Assembly: GCA_947500295.1 (NCBI GenBank)
Contig: CANMRM010000004.1
Coordinates: 1-64,000, forward strand
Direction of reading: 5' to 3'
From: an uncultured Kordiimonas sp.
GTDB taxonomy: Bacteria; Pseudomonadota; Alphaproteobacteria; Sphingomonadales; Kordiimonadaceae
Length of the DNA stretch: 64,000 bases
In this document: one piece after another, positions 43,044 to 51,782 of the stretch
Position numbering within the stretch: position 1 is the stretch's first letter
Layout: every line of letters begins with the position of its first letter
Notes under the pieces: model-generated
Seen by the model: only the letters and a program-made list of their open reading frames with translations
Told to the model about the DNA's origin: nothing
Database searches by the model: none
Translations under genes and position numbers: made by a program

Positions 43044-43059
43044 TGTCCACAATCGAACA
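43044..43059. promoter_or_regulatory. TGTCCA-N4-CGAACA, second weaker dyad upstream of the permease
   Basis: It starts 21 bases after the first copy, so both would lie on the same helix face. One arm is perfect and the other differs at two bases. Confidence 0.35.
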
Positions 43060-43211
43060 CTCTTTCGGTTTTTTAGAGCGACAATCATCCTGCCAGTGCA
43101 TGCCCTAAAGTGTCTTAACCGCAGTGAAGACAGTCCAATTCGCCTGACATGACTTGAATCATCCTCATTGCGGGCAGCTGATTATAGGATATGTCGACAC
43201 GGAGGGCCGAT

Positions 43212-43856
43212 ATGAAACTGAAGATGATCATTGCCTTGGGCGTATTTTTAACCGCGCCGTTGGCGGCTGATGATGCGCTGTTGCAGCAAATCAAAACCTA
43301 TGAGCGGGAAGCCTACTCGAGAACAGTAACCACGTGTGACCATCTGGCAGGTCACCCAAGCGACCCTGAACGTGTGACGGACGGTGTCAGCCAGGCCGCC
43401 ATGGACAAAGAAGCCGCCATTGAGGCTTGCCTTGGTGCAGTCAAAGAGGATGCCGAGAACCCGAGACTGAATTATCAGCTTGCTCGCGCATATGGGTATG
43501 CCGGCAGGCACGCGGAAGGGGAAACCTATCGCATCAAGGCACTGTTGGCAGGATATCCGCAGTCTCTTTTTGTCGTCGGATACATCCGGCTTTCCGGCTG
43601 GGACGGTCGCCCGAAGGATCCATGTTTTGGTGGTGAACTTATCAGGCGTTCCGCCCATGCAGGCCGGTTTGCCGGTCTTGTTGGCTTTCCGCACTATGCA
43701 TTAACTGGACAGTTTTCGTCCTGCGCTTCGTATCCAAAGGTTGATCGGCAGGAGATGATGGCATTTCTGGAGGCAGCTTCCGGGCGGGCTGATGGCTATT
43801 ATCAACAAATTCTCGTCGAACAATTGAAGCATGAACTCGCGTCCATGCCCCATTAG
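43212..43856 (+). CDS. Exported protein of unknown function, Sel1/TPR-like
   Basis: It encodes 214 residues from the ATG at 43212, after ACGGAGGG. There is a signal peptide (LKMIIALGVFLTAPLAADD). The body has helical pairs such as NPRLNYQLARAYGYAGRHAE and a GGELIRRSAHAGRFAGLVGF segment that resembles a Sel1-like repeat. Four cysteines may form disulfides in the periplasm. No catalytic motif is seen. Its target is unknown. It is divergent from the orphan permease. Confidence 0.65.
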   Translation: MKLKMIIALGVFLTAPLAADDALLQQIKTYEREAYSRTVTTCDHLAGHPSDPERVTDGVSQAAMDKEAAIEACLGAVKEDAENPRLNYQLARAYGYAGRHAEGETYRIKALLAGYPQSLFVVGYIRLSGWDGRPKDPCFGGELIRRSAHAGRFAGLVGFPHYALTGQFSSCASYPKVDRQEMMAFLEAASGRADGYYQQILVEQLKHELASMPH

Positions 43857-43942
43857 ACAGCTGTTTTCTCCCAAATGTCGCTTTACATTGCCGGTTTGTC
43901 CGTTACATCAATCCGATAGTTTATTCATGTTTGGAGAAAACC

Positions 43943-45070
43943 GTGCAGTCATTTCATCCTCAGCGCCGCCTTTTGATGGGACCGGGTCCCTCTGACGTTC
44001 ACCAGCGGGTGCTGGACGCGATGGCGCGGCCGACCCTTGGGCACCTTGATCCCGACTTCCAGGGTTTGATGGAAGAAATCAAGGGTGGCCTAAAGGCTTT
44101 GTTCCAGACTGAAAACCGGATGACCTATCCTGTTTCTGCGCCCGGCTCTGCGGGCATGGAAACATGCTTCGTCAATCTGGTGGAGGAAGGCGATAAGGTC
44201 GTTGTGGTTAAAAATGGTGTGTTCGGTGAGCGCATGCGCCAGAACGTATTGCGGGCTGGCGGCGTGGCTGTAATGGTGGAGTTTGAGTGGGGCTCGGCGC
44301 CAGACGTGGACGTCGTCGCCGAAACTCTCGCCGCCAATCCGGATGCGCGAATTCTTGCGTTTGTCCATGCGGAAACATCGACAGGTGTGTGTGCAGACGC
44401 GGCTGAATTGTGTGCGCTGGCGAAAAAGCACGGGTGCCTGACGATCGTTGATGCCGTTACAAGCCTGGGCGGCATTCCGGTGCGGGTGGACGAGTGGGGT
44501 GTGGATGCCATTTATTCCGGATCACAGAAATGCCTGAGTTGCACGCCGGGATTATCGCCGGTGTCTTTTTCCGAAGCAGCGCTGGAGAAAATCCGCAACC
44601 GCAAAAGCATAGTACGCAGCTGGTTTCTCGATCTTACACTTGTGATGGATTATTGGGAAGGTGACGGTGGCAGGAGCTATCATCATACGGCACCGGTTAA
44701 TGCGCTCTATGGTTTGCACGAATCTCTGGTGATGCTGTTTGAAGAGGGGCTGCAGGCCGCGTTTGAACGGCACCGGATGGCCCATGATATGCTCGTTGGC
44801 GGGCTGAGCGACATGGGGCTGGACATGTTTGTTGACGAAGCGGTGCGCCTGCCGCAGCTCAATGCTGTTGCCGTGCCAGAGGGTGTTGACGAAGCCGGGG
44901 TTCGCACCCGAATGCTTAAAGATCATGGCGTCGAAATAGGCGCCGGCCTTGGGCCGCTCGCTGGCAAAATCTGGCGCATCGGCCTGATGGGCAACAGCGC
45001 CCGACCCGAATGTGTAGAACGCTGCCTAGGTGCATTGTCAGCATCGCTGGCGGCCGGTCACAACAGCTGA
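43943..45070 (+). CDS. Class V PLP aminotransferase (alanine-glyoxylate/serine-glyoxylate type)
   Basis: The 375-residue product starts at a GTG at 43943 (GGAGA upstream); a TTG at 43931 is also open. The start RRLLMGPGPSDVHQRVLDAM is typical. Lys196 in SGSQKCLS holds PLP, TIVDAVTSLGG contains the Asp that contacts the pyridine nitrogen, and GLGPLAGKIWRIGLMG carries the carboxylate-binding Arg. It would transfer an amino group from alanine or serine to glyoxylate. It stands alone between an unrelated exported protein and a convergent phosphatase. Confidence 0.9.
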   Translation: MQSFHPQRRLLMGPGPSDVHQRVLDAMARPTLGHLDPDFQGLMEEIKGGLKALFQTENRMTYPVSAPGSAGMETCFVNLVEEGDKVVVVKNGVFGERMRQNVLRAGGVAVMVEFEWGSAPDVDVVAETLAANPDARILAFVHAETSTGVCADAAELCALAKKHGCLTIVDAVTSLGGIPVRVDEWGVDAIYSGSQKCLSCTPGLSPVSFSEAALEKIRNRKSIVRSWFLDLTLVMDYWEGDGGRSYHHTAPVNALYGLHESLVMLFEEGLQAAFERHRMAHDMLVGGLSDMGLDMFVDEAVRLPQLNAVAVPEGVDEAGVRTRMLKDHGVEIGAGLGPLAGKIWRIGLMGNSARPECVERCLGALSASLAAGHNS

Positions 45071-45089
45071 AGAAGGCTGTTGGGGTCGA

Positions 45090-45653
45090 TTATTTGTCGT
45101 CAGGCAAGCTGTAACTGACCTCGCCACCCAGAAGTGACTCCATCGGTGGAACACCCATGTTGGCGGCGCGGCCATGCGCTGCGGCTTCGTTGATATCCAT
45201 GCCTTTGTATTTCACAAGGTAGGCTGCCCAGGCATGACTTGCCCGCCAGCCGACAGTGCAATGCACCAGGGTTTTTCCGCTGGCTTTGTCCATCACTTCT
45301 GCAAACTTCGCCAAAGCTTCGGGGCTGTAGGGGTGGTTGTCTCCACCCAGCGGAATATTCACGTAGGTCATGCCGAGTTCAGCGGCCTTGGCGGCCTCGT
45401 CAAACGGGACAATATCCCTGTTGTTCATTTCGCGCGGAGTGCGAAAGCTGACGACTGTCTTCACACCGTCTTTTGCCATTCGTTCCAAACCTTCGATGCT
45501 CGGCTGTCCGGAGATGTATACGTCCCCGGTTTGGGCAAGCACGTCTCTGAAGCCGGTCGCGTCAACCTTTTTGGGTACGGGCTGGGCGTCATCCGCCACC
45601 GCGGCGCCAGCAACTGCCATAAGGGCAAAGGCAATGAAAATTTCTTTCAGCAT
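45090..45653 (-). CDS. Periplasmic DUF442/BLH-type phosphatase-like protein
   Basis: It has 187 residues from the ATG at 45653 (a GTG precedes it by one codon). A signal peptide (IAFALMAVAGAAVADDA) directs it to the periplasm. The body is a dual-specificity-phosphatase-like fold (DVYISGQPSIEGLERMAKDG, VVSFRTPREM) with the phosphate loop HCTVGWRAS, a C-x4-R form as in beta-lactamase-hydrolase-like proteins and not the classical C-x5-R. The export is noteworthy. The substrate is unknown. Confidence 0.8.
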   Translation of the reverse strand: MLKEIFIAFALMAVAGAAVADDAQPVPKKVDATGFRDVLAQTGDVYISGQPSIEGLERMAKDGVKTVVSFRTPREMNNRDIVPFDEAAKAAELGMTYVNIPLGGDNHPYSPEALAKFAEVMDKASGKTLVHCTVGWRASHAWAAYLVKYKGMDINEAAAHGRAANMGVPPMESLLGGEVSYSLPDDK

Positions 45654-45802
45654 CACGAATTCTCCGTTTGCGCGCGGCTCAACTGTCTGGGGCAGGCCGC
45701 ACTTGTGCTCATTTGCCTTTAAGTGTAGTGGCTATCGCAAACGAAGGCTAGCGGGCGTTGCTTGCTGTGCCAAAATTTCGCAGCCGATTGCAAAGGTGTG
45801 GC

Positions 45803-46306
45803 ATGCCAACTTCAGCAAAGACAGACAATCCCCTGACGATCCGGGCGGCCACTCCTGGCGATGTACCGGAGCTGTGCAATTTTATTCGAGATTTGGCCGA
45901 GCATGAAGGCAGGCCGGAGCTTGCTACGATTTCGCAGGAACGGCTTGCGGATCTGTTGTTTGGGGAAAGGGCGCTTGGGCGGGCCTACATAGGTTTTGCC
46001 GGAGAGGTCGCTGCCGCCTATGCGATTGTTGCGGAGCGTTTTACCAGCTTTCGTGGCAGGCGGTTGCTGTATATCGAAGACATGCTGGTTCGACCCGAGT
46101 TCAGGGGAGGCGGCACCGGACGCCAGTTGCTGACCTATCTGGCCCGGGAGGCGGTTGGCATGGGCTGCGACCATATGGAATGGTCGGCGCTCGACAACAA
46201 TGATGTGGCACTGGGTTTTTATGACCATCTGGGTGCGGACCGGGAGCAAGGAGTTGTGCACTTTTCCCTTGAAGGTGCAGCGTTTGACAAGTTGATGGAG
46301 AAGTAG
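45803..46306 (+). CDS. GNAT family N-acetyltransferase
   Basis: It encodes 167 residues from the ATG at 45803. It has the GNAT strand-helix order, with the acetyl-CoA loop VRPEFRGGGTGRQLLTYLAR and a C-terminal WSALDNNDVALGFYDHLGA. This layout is that of the spermidine/thialysine acetyltransferase (SSAT-like) group, so a polyamine or lysine analogue is a possible acceptor. The gene at 46308 follows after one base. Confidence 0.87.
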   Translation: MPTSAKTDNPLTIRAATPGDVPELCNFIRDLAEHEGRPELATISQERLADLLFGERALGRAYIGFAGEVAAAYAIVAERFTSFRGRRLLYIEDMLVRPEFRGGGTGRQLLTYLAREAVGMGCDHMEWSALDNNDVALGFYDHLGADREQGVVHFSLEGAAFDKLMEK

Positions 46307-46307
46307 A

Positions 46308-46775
46308 TTGGGCAAGGCAGAAGCATATGAAACCGTTCACCAGCAGGTGTTGGCTGTACTGGAGGGAGAGCCAAATTTGACCGCTAGAATGGCGACCGTT
46401 TCCTGCATTTTGTCGGAGGCTTTTCCTGATCGATTTTTCTGGACAGGGTTTTATGTCGTGGACGCCGACAAACCGAATGAACTTGTGGTCGGCCCCTATC
46501 AGGGAACTCTTGGCTGTCTGCGTATTGCTTTCGGGCGCGGTGTTTGCGGTACAGCCGCGACGAGCGGCACCACTCAAATTGTAGAAGATGTTCATGCTAT
46601 TCAAAACCATATCGCCTGTGACAGCCGGACAAACTCTGAAATTGTTGTTCCGGTTTTTGACAGAGAAGGGGCTTTGATTGCGGTTCTGGATGTGGACTCA
46701 ACGGAGCACGCGGCGTTTGATGGTGAGGACCAGCAGCAGCTTGAGGCATTGGTCCACAAAGTGTTTGCAGCATAG
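46308..46775 (+). CDS. msrC: Free methionine-(R)-sulfoxide reductase (GAF-type fRMsr)
   Basis: The 155-residue GAF-domain protein starts with TTG at 46308. The three functional cysteines are Cys70 (GPYQGTLGC), Cys80 (FGRGVC) and Cys104 (HIACD), at the same 10- and 24-residue spacings as in the yeast enzyme. The motif SEIVVPVFD is also present. It reduces free methionine-R-sulfoxide in the cytoplasm with thioredoxin. It is probably cotranscribed with the acetyltransferase before it. Confidence 0.92.
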   Translation: MGKAEAYETVHQQVLAVLEGEPNLTARMATVSCILSEAFPDRFFWTGFYVVDADKPNELVVGPYQGTLGCLRIAFGRGVCGTAATSGTTQIVEDVHAIQNHIACDSRTNSEIVVPVFDREGALIAVLDVDSTEHAAFDGEDQQQLEALVHKVFAA

Positions 46776-46801
46776 CCGGTAACAGAAAAGGGCAGTATTC
46801 A

Positions 46802-47221
46802 ATGAAGTATCTTCACACGATGGTGCGTGTCAGCGACCTGGACGCGTCGCTGGATTTCTACTGTAACAAACTGGGCTTGACGGAAGTTGGGCGCAAAGAT
46901 GTGCCGGCAGGAAGATTTACACTGGTGTTTCTTGCAGCACCAGGCGATGAGGACGCTCAGGTCGAGCTCACATACAACTGGGACCCGGAAACGCTGGACG
47001 AGGGCCGTAATTTCGGTCATCTGGCGTACGCAGTCGATAACATCTATGAAGTGTGCGATTCGCTTATGAAAGCCGGAGTTACGATCAACAGGCCACCGCG
47101 GGACGGCCATATGGCATTCATTCGAAGTCCAGACAATGTTTCCATCGAATTACTGCAGAAAGGCAAGGCTTTGCCACCGTTGGAACCTTGGTTGTCAATG
47201 GAAAATACCGGTATTTGGTAG
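46802..47221 (+). CDS. gloA: VOC family protein, lactoylglutathione-lyase-like
   Basis: The 139-residue product is a single VOC domain like glyoxalase I: His5 ([10 protein letters not shown]), Glu near VELTYNWD, His in [11 protein letters not shown] and Glu in VSIELLQK give the full metal set. It would convert the methylglyoxal-glutathione adduct to S-lactoylglutathione. It is close to canonical GloA apart from the C-terminal tail, and follows the methionine sulfoxide reductase by 26 bases, a small stress-defence group. It is unrelated to the exported two-domain VOC proteins of the island. Confidence 0.87.
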   Translation: MKYLHTMVRVSDLDASLDFYCNKLGLTEVGRKDVPAGRFTLVFLAAPGDEDAQVELTYNWDPETLDEGRNFGHLAYAVDNIYEVCDSLMKAGVTINRPPRDGHMAFIRSPDNVSIELLQKGKALPPLEPWLSMENTGIW

Positions 47222-47366
47222 CGATTTTTGCACTAAATACTGGAATTGGTGACCGCCCGGCGTGTAAAAATTACTGGATTTTGCCAAAAATCGACTATGG
47301 TTAACCGAAATTTTATGGTTGGGGGGCATAAGGTGCCAAATATTTGTTTGGCATAAAGGCGGTTCG

Positions 47367-48947
47367 TTGAAGCTCAACTGGAACGACAAAATTTCCTTCA
47401 AGCTTGCTCGTACGGCGGTGATTATCGCTTTCTCCGTCGGCTTTGTCTTGTCTGCAGGTCAGGTTTATCTTGATTATCTGGAAGAAGGCGGTGTTTTGGA
47501 CCGGAAGGTGCAGGAAAGCCTTCAGGTTGCGGAAAATGCGGCAACTCGCGCTGTACTCATTCTGGATAGCGAGCTTGCTCAGGAAGTTGTCTCCGGCCTC
47601 ATGGTTTATGATTATGTCGCCGAAGCTGCCATTCTTGATGATCTCGGATCAGTACTGGCAGGGGCCAGCAGGGATACCAGCGCCTTCAGTTCAGCGAGCG
47701 TAAACTACGCGCGGGTGTTGATCGAAGACACTTCCACCCACCGTCACCAGCTCAACCTGCCGGATACCATGGCGGAGCGGCCTGGCAGCCTGCGTGTCGT
47801 TATCGACCGCGCAGTTGGACTGCAGCCGTTTTTTGCGCGCGCCACAACCACGTTCTTGTCTGGCCTGGTTCGTAATCTATTGCTGGTGATGCTTTTGTAT
47901 TTCGCATTTCACCAGGGCCTTACCAAACCATTGACGCAGATTGTGGAAGAGGTTTCCGGGATCGACCCTGAACATCCGGGTGAACAACGGATCAATGTGC
48001 ACCGCCGTCACACGAAAGACGAAGTAGGCATGCTGGCTCGCCAGATCAATCTGTCGTTCGATGCGGTACAAGTTCTGCTGGACAACTTGCGGTCGACCAA
48101 CAAGGCCCTGTCTTCCTCGGAAGAAACGCTTCGAAAACGATCATGGGAACTTGAGCAGGAGGTCGAGCGTGCTCGTAAAACCTCGGTTGAACTGATCATG
48201 ACCAAGGAACAGGCAGAGGCGGCAAACCGTGCGAAAAGTGTGTTTTTGGCCAACGTCAGCCACGAGCTTAGAACGCCGCTCAACGCAATCATCGGCTTTT
48301 CAAGCATCATGTCGGACCAGATGTTCGGTCCGATTGGGCATGACAAATACCGCGAGTATCTCAAAGACATTCGATCCTCAAGCGAGCATCTTTCTGATGT
48401 GCTCGGCGAAGTACTTGACCTGGCGAAAATTGAAGCTGGCCAGTTCCAGATCGAGGAAGAGTATGTTGATGTGCCCCGTATGCTGAGGGAAAGCCAGGCA
48501 CTTATTGCGGGGCAGGCTTCGCAGAAAGGCATCGGTATTGACCTCGATTTGCCTGAAAACCTGCCACTATTGTTCGGTGACAGGCTGCGTCTCAAGCAAT
48601 CAGTCCTCAACTTGCTCACAAACGCTGTCAAGTTCACACCGGACGGCGCCGACAATGTTGTTTTGTCTGCCGGAATGGAAGTCGATGGCAGCATGTTTAT
48701 CAGCGTACAAGACAGAGGGATCGGCATTCCGGCCGAAGAGCAGGATATTATCTTCTCTCCATTTGTACGGTCTTCAACGGCACTCAGCAGAAACCACGAA
48801 GGAACAGGACTGGGCCTTTCACTGGTGAAGGCTTTTGTTGATATGCATGGCGGAACAATTTCGGTGGAAAGTGAAACATCACTTGGCACGAAGTTTTCTG
48901 TCAACATCCCCAAATCTCGTGTGAAGCTCGAGCAAGAGTCCGCTTGA
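47367..48947 (+). CDS. Orphan membrane sensor histidine kinase
   Basis: It has 526 residues from a TTG at 47367; another TTG at 47319 is possible, and neither has a strong ribosome site. The order is membrane helix 1 (about 12-32), a periplasmic sensor of about 130 residues, helix 2 (about 163-182), a HAMP-like linker, a coiled coil, the H-box with His299 (ANVSHELRTPLNAIIGFSSI) and a HATPase domain with NLLTNAVKF, DRGIGIP and GTGLGLSLVK. It is a complete kinase. No response regulator is adjacent, so its partner is elsewhere. Confidence 0.87.
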   Translation: MKLNWNDKISFKLARTAVIIAFSVGFVLSAGQVYLDYLEEGGVLDRKVQESLQVAENAATRAVLILDSELAQEVVSGLMVYDYVAEAAILDDLGSVLAGASRDTSAFSSASVNYARVLIEDTSTHRHQLNLPDTMAERPGSLRVVIDRAVGLQPFFARATTTFLSGLVRNLLLVMLLYFAFHQGLTKPLTQIVEEVSGIDPEHPGEQRINVHRRHTKDEVGMLARQINLSFDAVQVLLDNLRSTNKALSSSEETLRKRSWELEQEVERARKTSVELIMTKEQAEAANRAKSVFLANVSHELRTPLNAIIGFSSIMSDQMFGPIGHDKYREYLKDIRSSSEHLSDVLGEVLDLAKIEAGQFQIEEEYVDVPRMLRESQALIAGQASQKGIGIDLDLPENLPLLFGDRLRLKQSVLNLLTNAVKFTPDGADNVVLSAGMEVDGSMFISVQDRGIGIPAEEQDIIFSPFVRSSTALSRNHEGTGLGLSLVKAFVDMHGGTISVESETSLGTKFSVNIPKSRVKLEQESA

Positions 48948-49118
48948 TACACCTTCCGAACGCCAACGCTTTCATCCGACAGACCATAGTGGGCGGGAAT
49001 TCCGAATACTCTCCCTTTGGGGAATGATGGTTGCGTCTGCTGGCATAAAATCCATTGCAGCCAGCTGAGAAACCTGTGCTAAGGGGGGCTGATCATAAAA
49101 ACAAGCAGGTGGCATAGG

Positions 49119-50348
49119 GTGTTCAGTCTTTCTTCAGACCGCAAGGAGTTGAACGTAGGCTTCCTCATGGCGGCACAGGCATGCTTTTCAGCCACCAGCA
49201 TGACCTTCATTGCGTTTGCGGGCCTTGCGGGCGCTATGATTGCGCCTGAGCCTGCGCTGGCCACACTCCCCATTTCATTGGCGATGATCGTGGTGGCGAT
49301 TTCCACAGCGCCGCTTTCAGTGCTGATGCAGAAATACTCAAGGAAAGGGGTCTTCCTCGCCTGTGCAGTGGCTGGAATTTTCGGGGCATTGCTCGCTGCT
49401 CTCGGTGTTTATCTGCAAGATTTTCTTCTGTTTTGCCTGGCAACGCTCCTCATCGGGCCCTATCAGGCGAGCGCTGCTTATTATCGCTTTGCTGCGGGCG
49501 AGAGTGTTGCGCCGTCGCGGGCGCCTCGCGCCATTTCTCTCGTCCTGATTGGTGGTATTTTTGCCGCTTTGCTGGTTCCCTCCGGGAACGAATTTTTCAA
49601 CGAGCTTTTTTTGCCGCATACGTTTATGGGGGCCTTTGTGTTTTCGTCAGCGGTGGCGGCTCTTGCATTGATCCCCCTGCTGCTTGTGCGCAGGCGAGAC
49701 AGCGAAGAAAACCAAGCAGGTGAAAACGATCCTTCAGTCGCGCATGAACCGCCGCGTCCCTTGTCTGTCGTTGTGCGTCAACCAGCCTTTGCAACAGCTG
49801 TAGCAAATGGCGCCCTTGGCTATGCCATGATGGTTTTTGTCATGACAGCCACGCCGATTGCCATGGTCGAATTTTGTGGGTTTGCCAGCAGCACAAGCAC
49901 ACAGGTCATCTCGGCCCATGTCATTGCCATGTTTTTGCCAGGCCTGTTCACCGGCAACTTGATTATGCGGTTTGGCGTGCTGCCGATCATGCTGACCGGT
50001 CACTGTTTGTTTGCCGTCGCGTTTATCACCGCTTTGTCCGGTATTCAGCTCGCAAACTTTTCTGTGGCGTTGATTGCGCTGGGCATTGGCTGGAATTTTT
50101 GTTTTGTTGGTGGCACGACGCTGCTGACAACGCTGCATCGTCCCAACGAGAAAGGCAGGGTGCAGGGCCTGAACGAAATGCTTGTTTTCGGCTCAACGGC
50201 GCTTGCGTCCTTGGCAGCAGGAGTAATTCTCAGGTATTTTGGATGGGTTGTTGTCAACCAGGCGGCGTTTGTGATGCTTGCAATTGCCGCGCTGATAACC
50301 ATTTATTGGGGCCTGCGGCACAAAACCAAACCCGTTGCCGTCTCGTAG
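49119..50348 (+). CDS. Major facilitator superfamily transporter
   Basis: The 409-residue protein starts with GTG at 49119 and has about 12 membrane helices. The loop between helices 2 and 3 is LMQKYSRKGVFL, a reduced form of the MFS signature, and the second half has LIMRFGVLPIMLTGHCLFA. No substrate can be assigned. It stands alone between the kinase and yaaA. Confidence 0.85.
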   Translation: MFSLSSDRKELNVGFLMAAQACFSATSMTFIAFAGLAGAMIAPEPALATLPISLAMIVVAISTAPLSVLMQKYSRKGVFLACAVAGIFGALLAALGVYLQDFLLFCLATLLIGPYQASAAYYRFAAGESVAPSRAPRAISLVLIGGIFAALLVPSGNEFFNELFLPHTFMGAFVFSSAVAALALIPLLLVRRRDSEENQAGENDPSVAHEPPRPLSVVVRQPAFATAVANGALGYAMMVFVMTATPIAMVEFCGFASSTSTQVISAHVIAMFLPGLFTGNLIMRFGVLPIMLTGHCLFAVAFITALSGIQLANFSVALIALGIGWNFCFVGGTTLLTTLHRPNEKGRVQGLNEMLVFGSTALASLAAGVILRYFGWVVVNQAAFVMLAIAALITIYWGLRHKTKPVAVS

Positions 50349-50382
50349 AATAGTGTAAACCGTCTTTGTTTGGGGAATATGC

Positions 50383-51165
50383 ATGCTGGTTGTTTTGTCG
50401 CCTGCCAAAAAGCTTGATTTTGAAACTGATAATACGTCAGACGCTGCGTCACAGCCGCGATTTCTGTCTCAGGCTAAAAAGCTGGCGCGGGATGCCAAAA
50501 AACTGAAAAGCAATGACCTTCAGACCCTGATGGGTATTTCAGAAAAGCTGGCAGATCTGAATGTAGCGCGTTTCAAGGCGTTCAAGCCGCCCTTTACGCC
50601 CGCGAATGCACGTCCGGCCATTGATGCTTTCCAGGGCGATGTTTACGTCGGTTTCGATGCTGCTTCGCTGGACGAGGATGGTCGGGCATTTGCCAACGAC
50701 CATGTACGCATCCTGTCAGGTCTTTACGGCGTGCTGAACCCGCTCGATCTTATGCAAGCTTACCGGCTTGAAATGGGCATCAAGTTTAAAAACGAACGCG
50801 GCGCTAATCTATATGAGTTTTGGGGGGATCGTATTGCCAAGGCGATAGACAAAGACCTCGGGGATCACGAAAGTAGAGTGCTCATCAACCTTGCGTCCAA
50901 TGAGTATTTTAAGGCCGTGCCGACGAAAAGTCTCAAAGCTCCGGTGATTACGCCCGTATTTCAGGAAGTGAAGGAAGGGCGGGCACGTGTCATTTCCTTT
51001 TTGGCAAAGAAGGCTCGCGGCATGATGGCGCGCTACATTGTCAATCAGCGGATTAATGATCCGGAGGCACTCAAGAATTTTACCGAGGGTGGTTATCGTT
51101 TTGATGCGGACCAATCGACCGAGGCAAAGTGGGTGTTCAAGCGTCCTCAGCCTGAGGCAGCTTAG
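50383..51165 (+). CDS. yaaA: Peroxide stress protein YaaA (UPF0246/DUF328)
   Basis: It encodes 260 residues. The start MLVVLSPAKKLDFE, the segment YVGFDAASLDEDGRAFANDH, and LSGLYGVLNPLDLMQAYRLEMG are diagnostic for YaaA. In Escherichia coli this protein lowers free iron and DNA damage under hydrogen peroxide. A TGGGGA ribosome site precedes the ATG. No OxyR box was evident by eye. Confidence 0.95.
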   Translation: MLVVLSPAKKLDFETDNTSDAASQPRFLSQAKKLARDAKKLKSNDLQTLMGISEKLADLNVARFKAFKPPFTPANARPAIDAFQGDVYVGFDAASLDEDGRAFANDHVRILSGLYGVLNPLDLMQAYRLEMGIKFKNERGANLYEFWGDRIAKAIDKDLGDHESRVLINLASNEYFKAVPTKSLKAPVITPVFQEVKEGRARVISFLAKKARGMMARYIVNQRINDPEALKNFTEGGYRFDADQSTEAKWVFKRPQPEAA

Positions 51166-51326
51166 TCGAGTCTTTCGCACGTTCTGTCGCGCACACTTTT
51201 ACCAACGTGACCAAATTTGCAAGCTTTTGTGCAGGTTTGGGCACCAGTAAACTTTTGTTGTTTGGACACCCCTCCCGGGGACGGTATCATTTCTGTGGAT
51301 CAGCTATTTTGTAAGGGAGCGATCGG

Positions 51327-51782
51327 ATGAAAACGACGATCAATGGACGTAGCATCGATTATGATGGTGACGGGGAAATGCCACTTTTGTGGTACCTGCG
51401 CGATATTCAGGGCCTTACAGGCAGCAAGTTTGGTTGCGGGGCGGGTCTATGTGGTGCCTGCACAGTGCATGTGGACGGTGTGGCTGTAAGATCTTGCCAG
51501 ACTTTCATGGCCGATGTGGAAAACACCAACGTAACCACTATTGAAGGGCTCTCCGACGGTGACAGGCTGCATGCGCTTCAGGAGGCATGGGTGAAACATG
51601 ATGTACCACAGTGTGGTTACTGCCAGGCCGGTCAGATCATGCAGGCAGCCTCACTTTTGGCTGAAAACCCAAATCCCAGCGACGAAGAAATCGATGAAGC
51701 CATGTATGGCAATATCTGTCGTTGCGGCACATATCAGCGCATTAAAGCCGCCATTCGCGATGTAGCGGGAGATGCGTCATGA
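51327..51782 (+). CDS. iorA: (2Fe-2S)-binding subunit of a molybdenum hydroxylase (IorA-like)
   Basis: The 151-residue subunit has two [2Fe-2S] clusters. The plant-type cluster uses Cys37, Cys42, Cys45 and Cys57 ([12 protein letters not shown]) and the second uses Cys96, Cys99, Cys131 and Cys133 ([20 protein letters not shown]). It passes electrons from the molybdenum subunit. It overlaps the large subunit gene by four bases (ATGA). Isoquinoline 1-oxidoreductase is the named model; the real substrate may be any aldehyde or N-heterocycle. Confidence 0.9.
   Translation: MKTTINGRSIDYDGDGEMPLLWYLRDIQGLTGSKFGCGAGLCGACTVHVDGVAVRSCQTFMADVENTNVTTIEGLSDGDRLHALQEAWVKHDVPQCGYCQAGQIMQAASLLAENPNPSDEEIDEAMYGNICRCGTYQRIKAAIRDVAGDAS

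Noticed and set aside
40449-43088. Longer permease start at 43088
   Set aside because: The extra 59 residues are not permease-like, run through the candidate operators and have no ribosome site.
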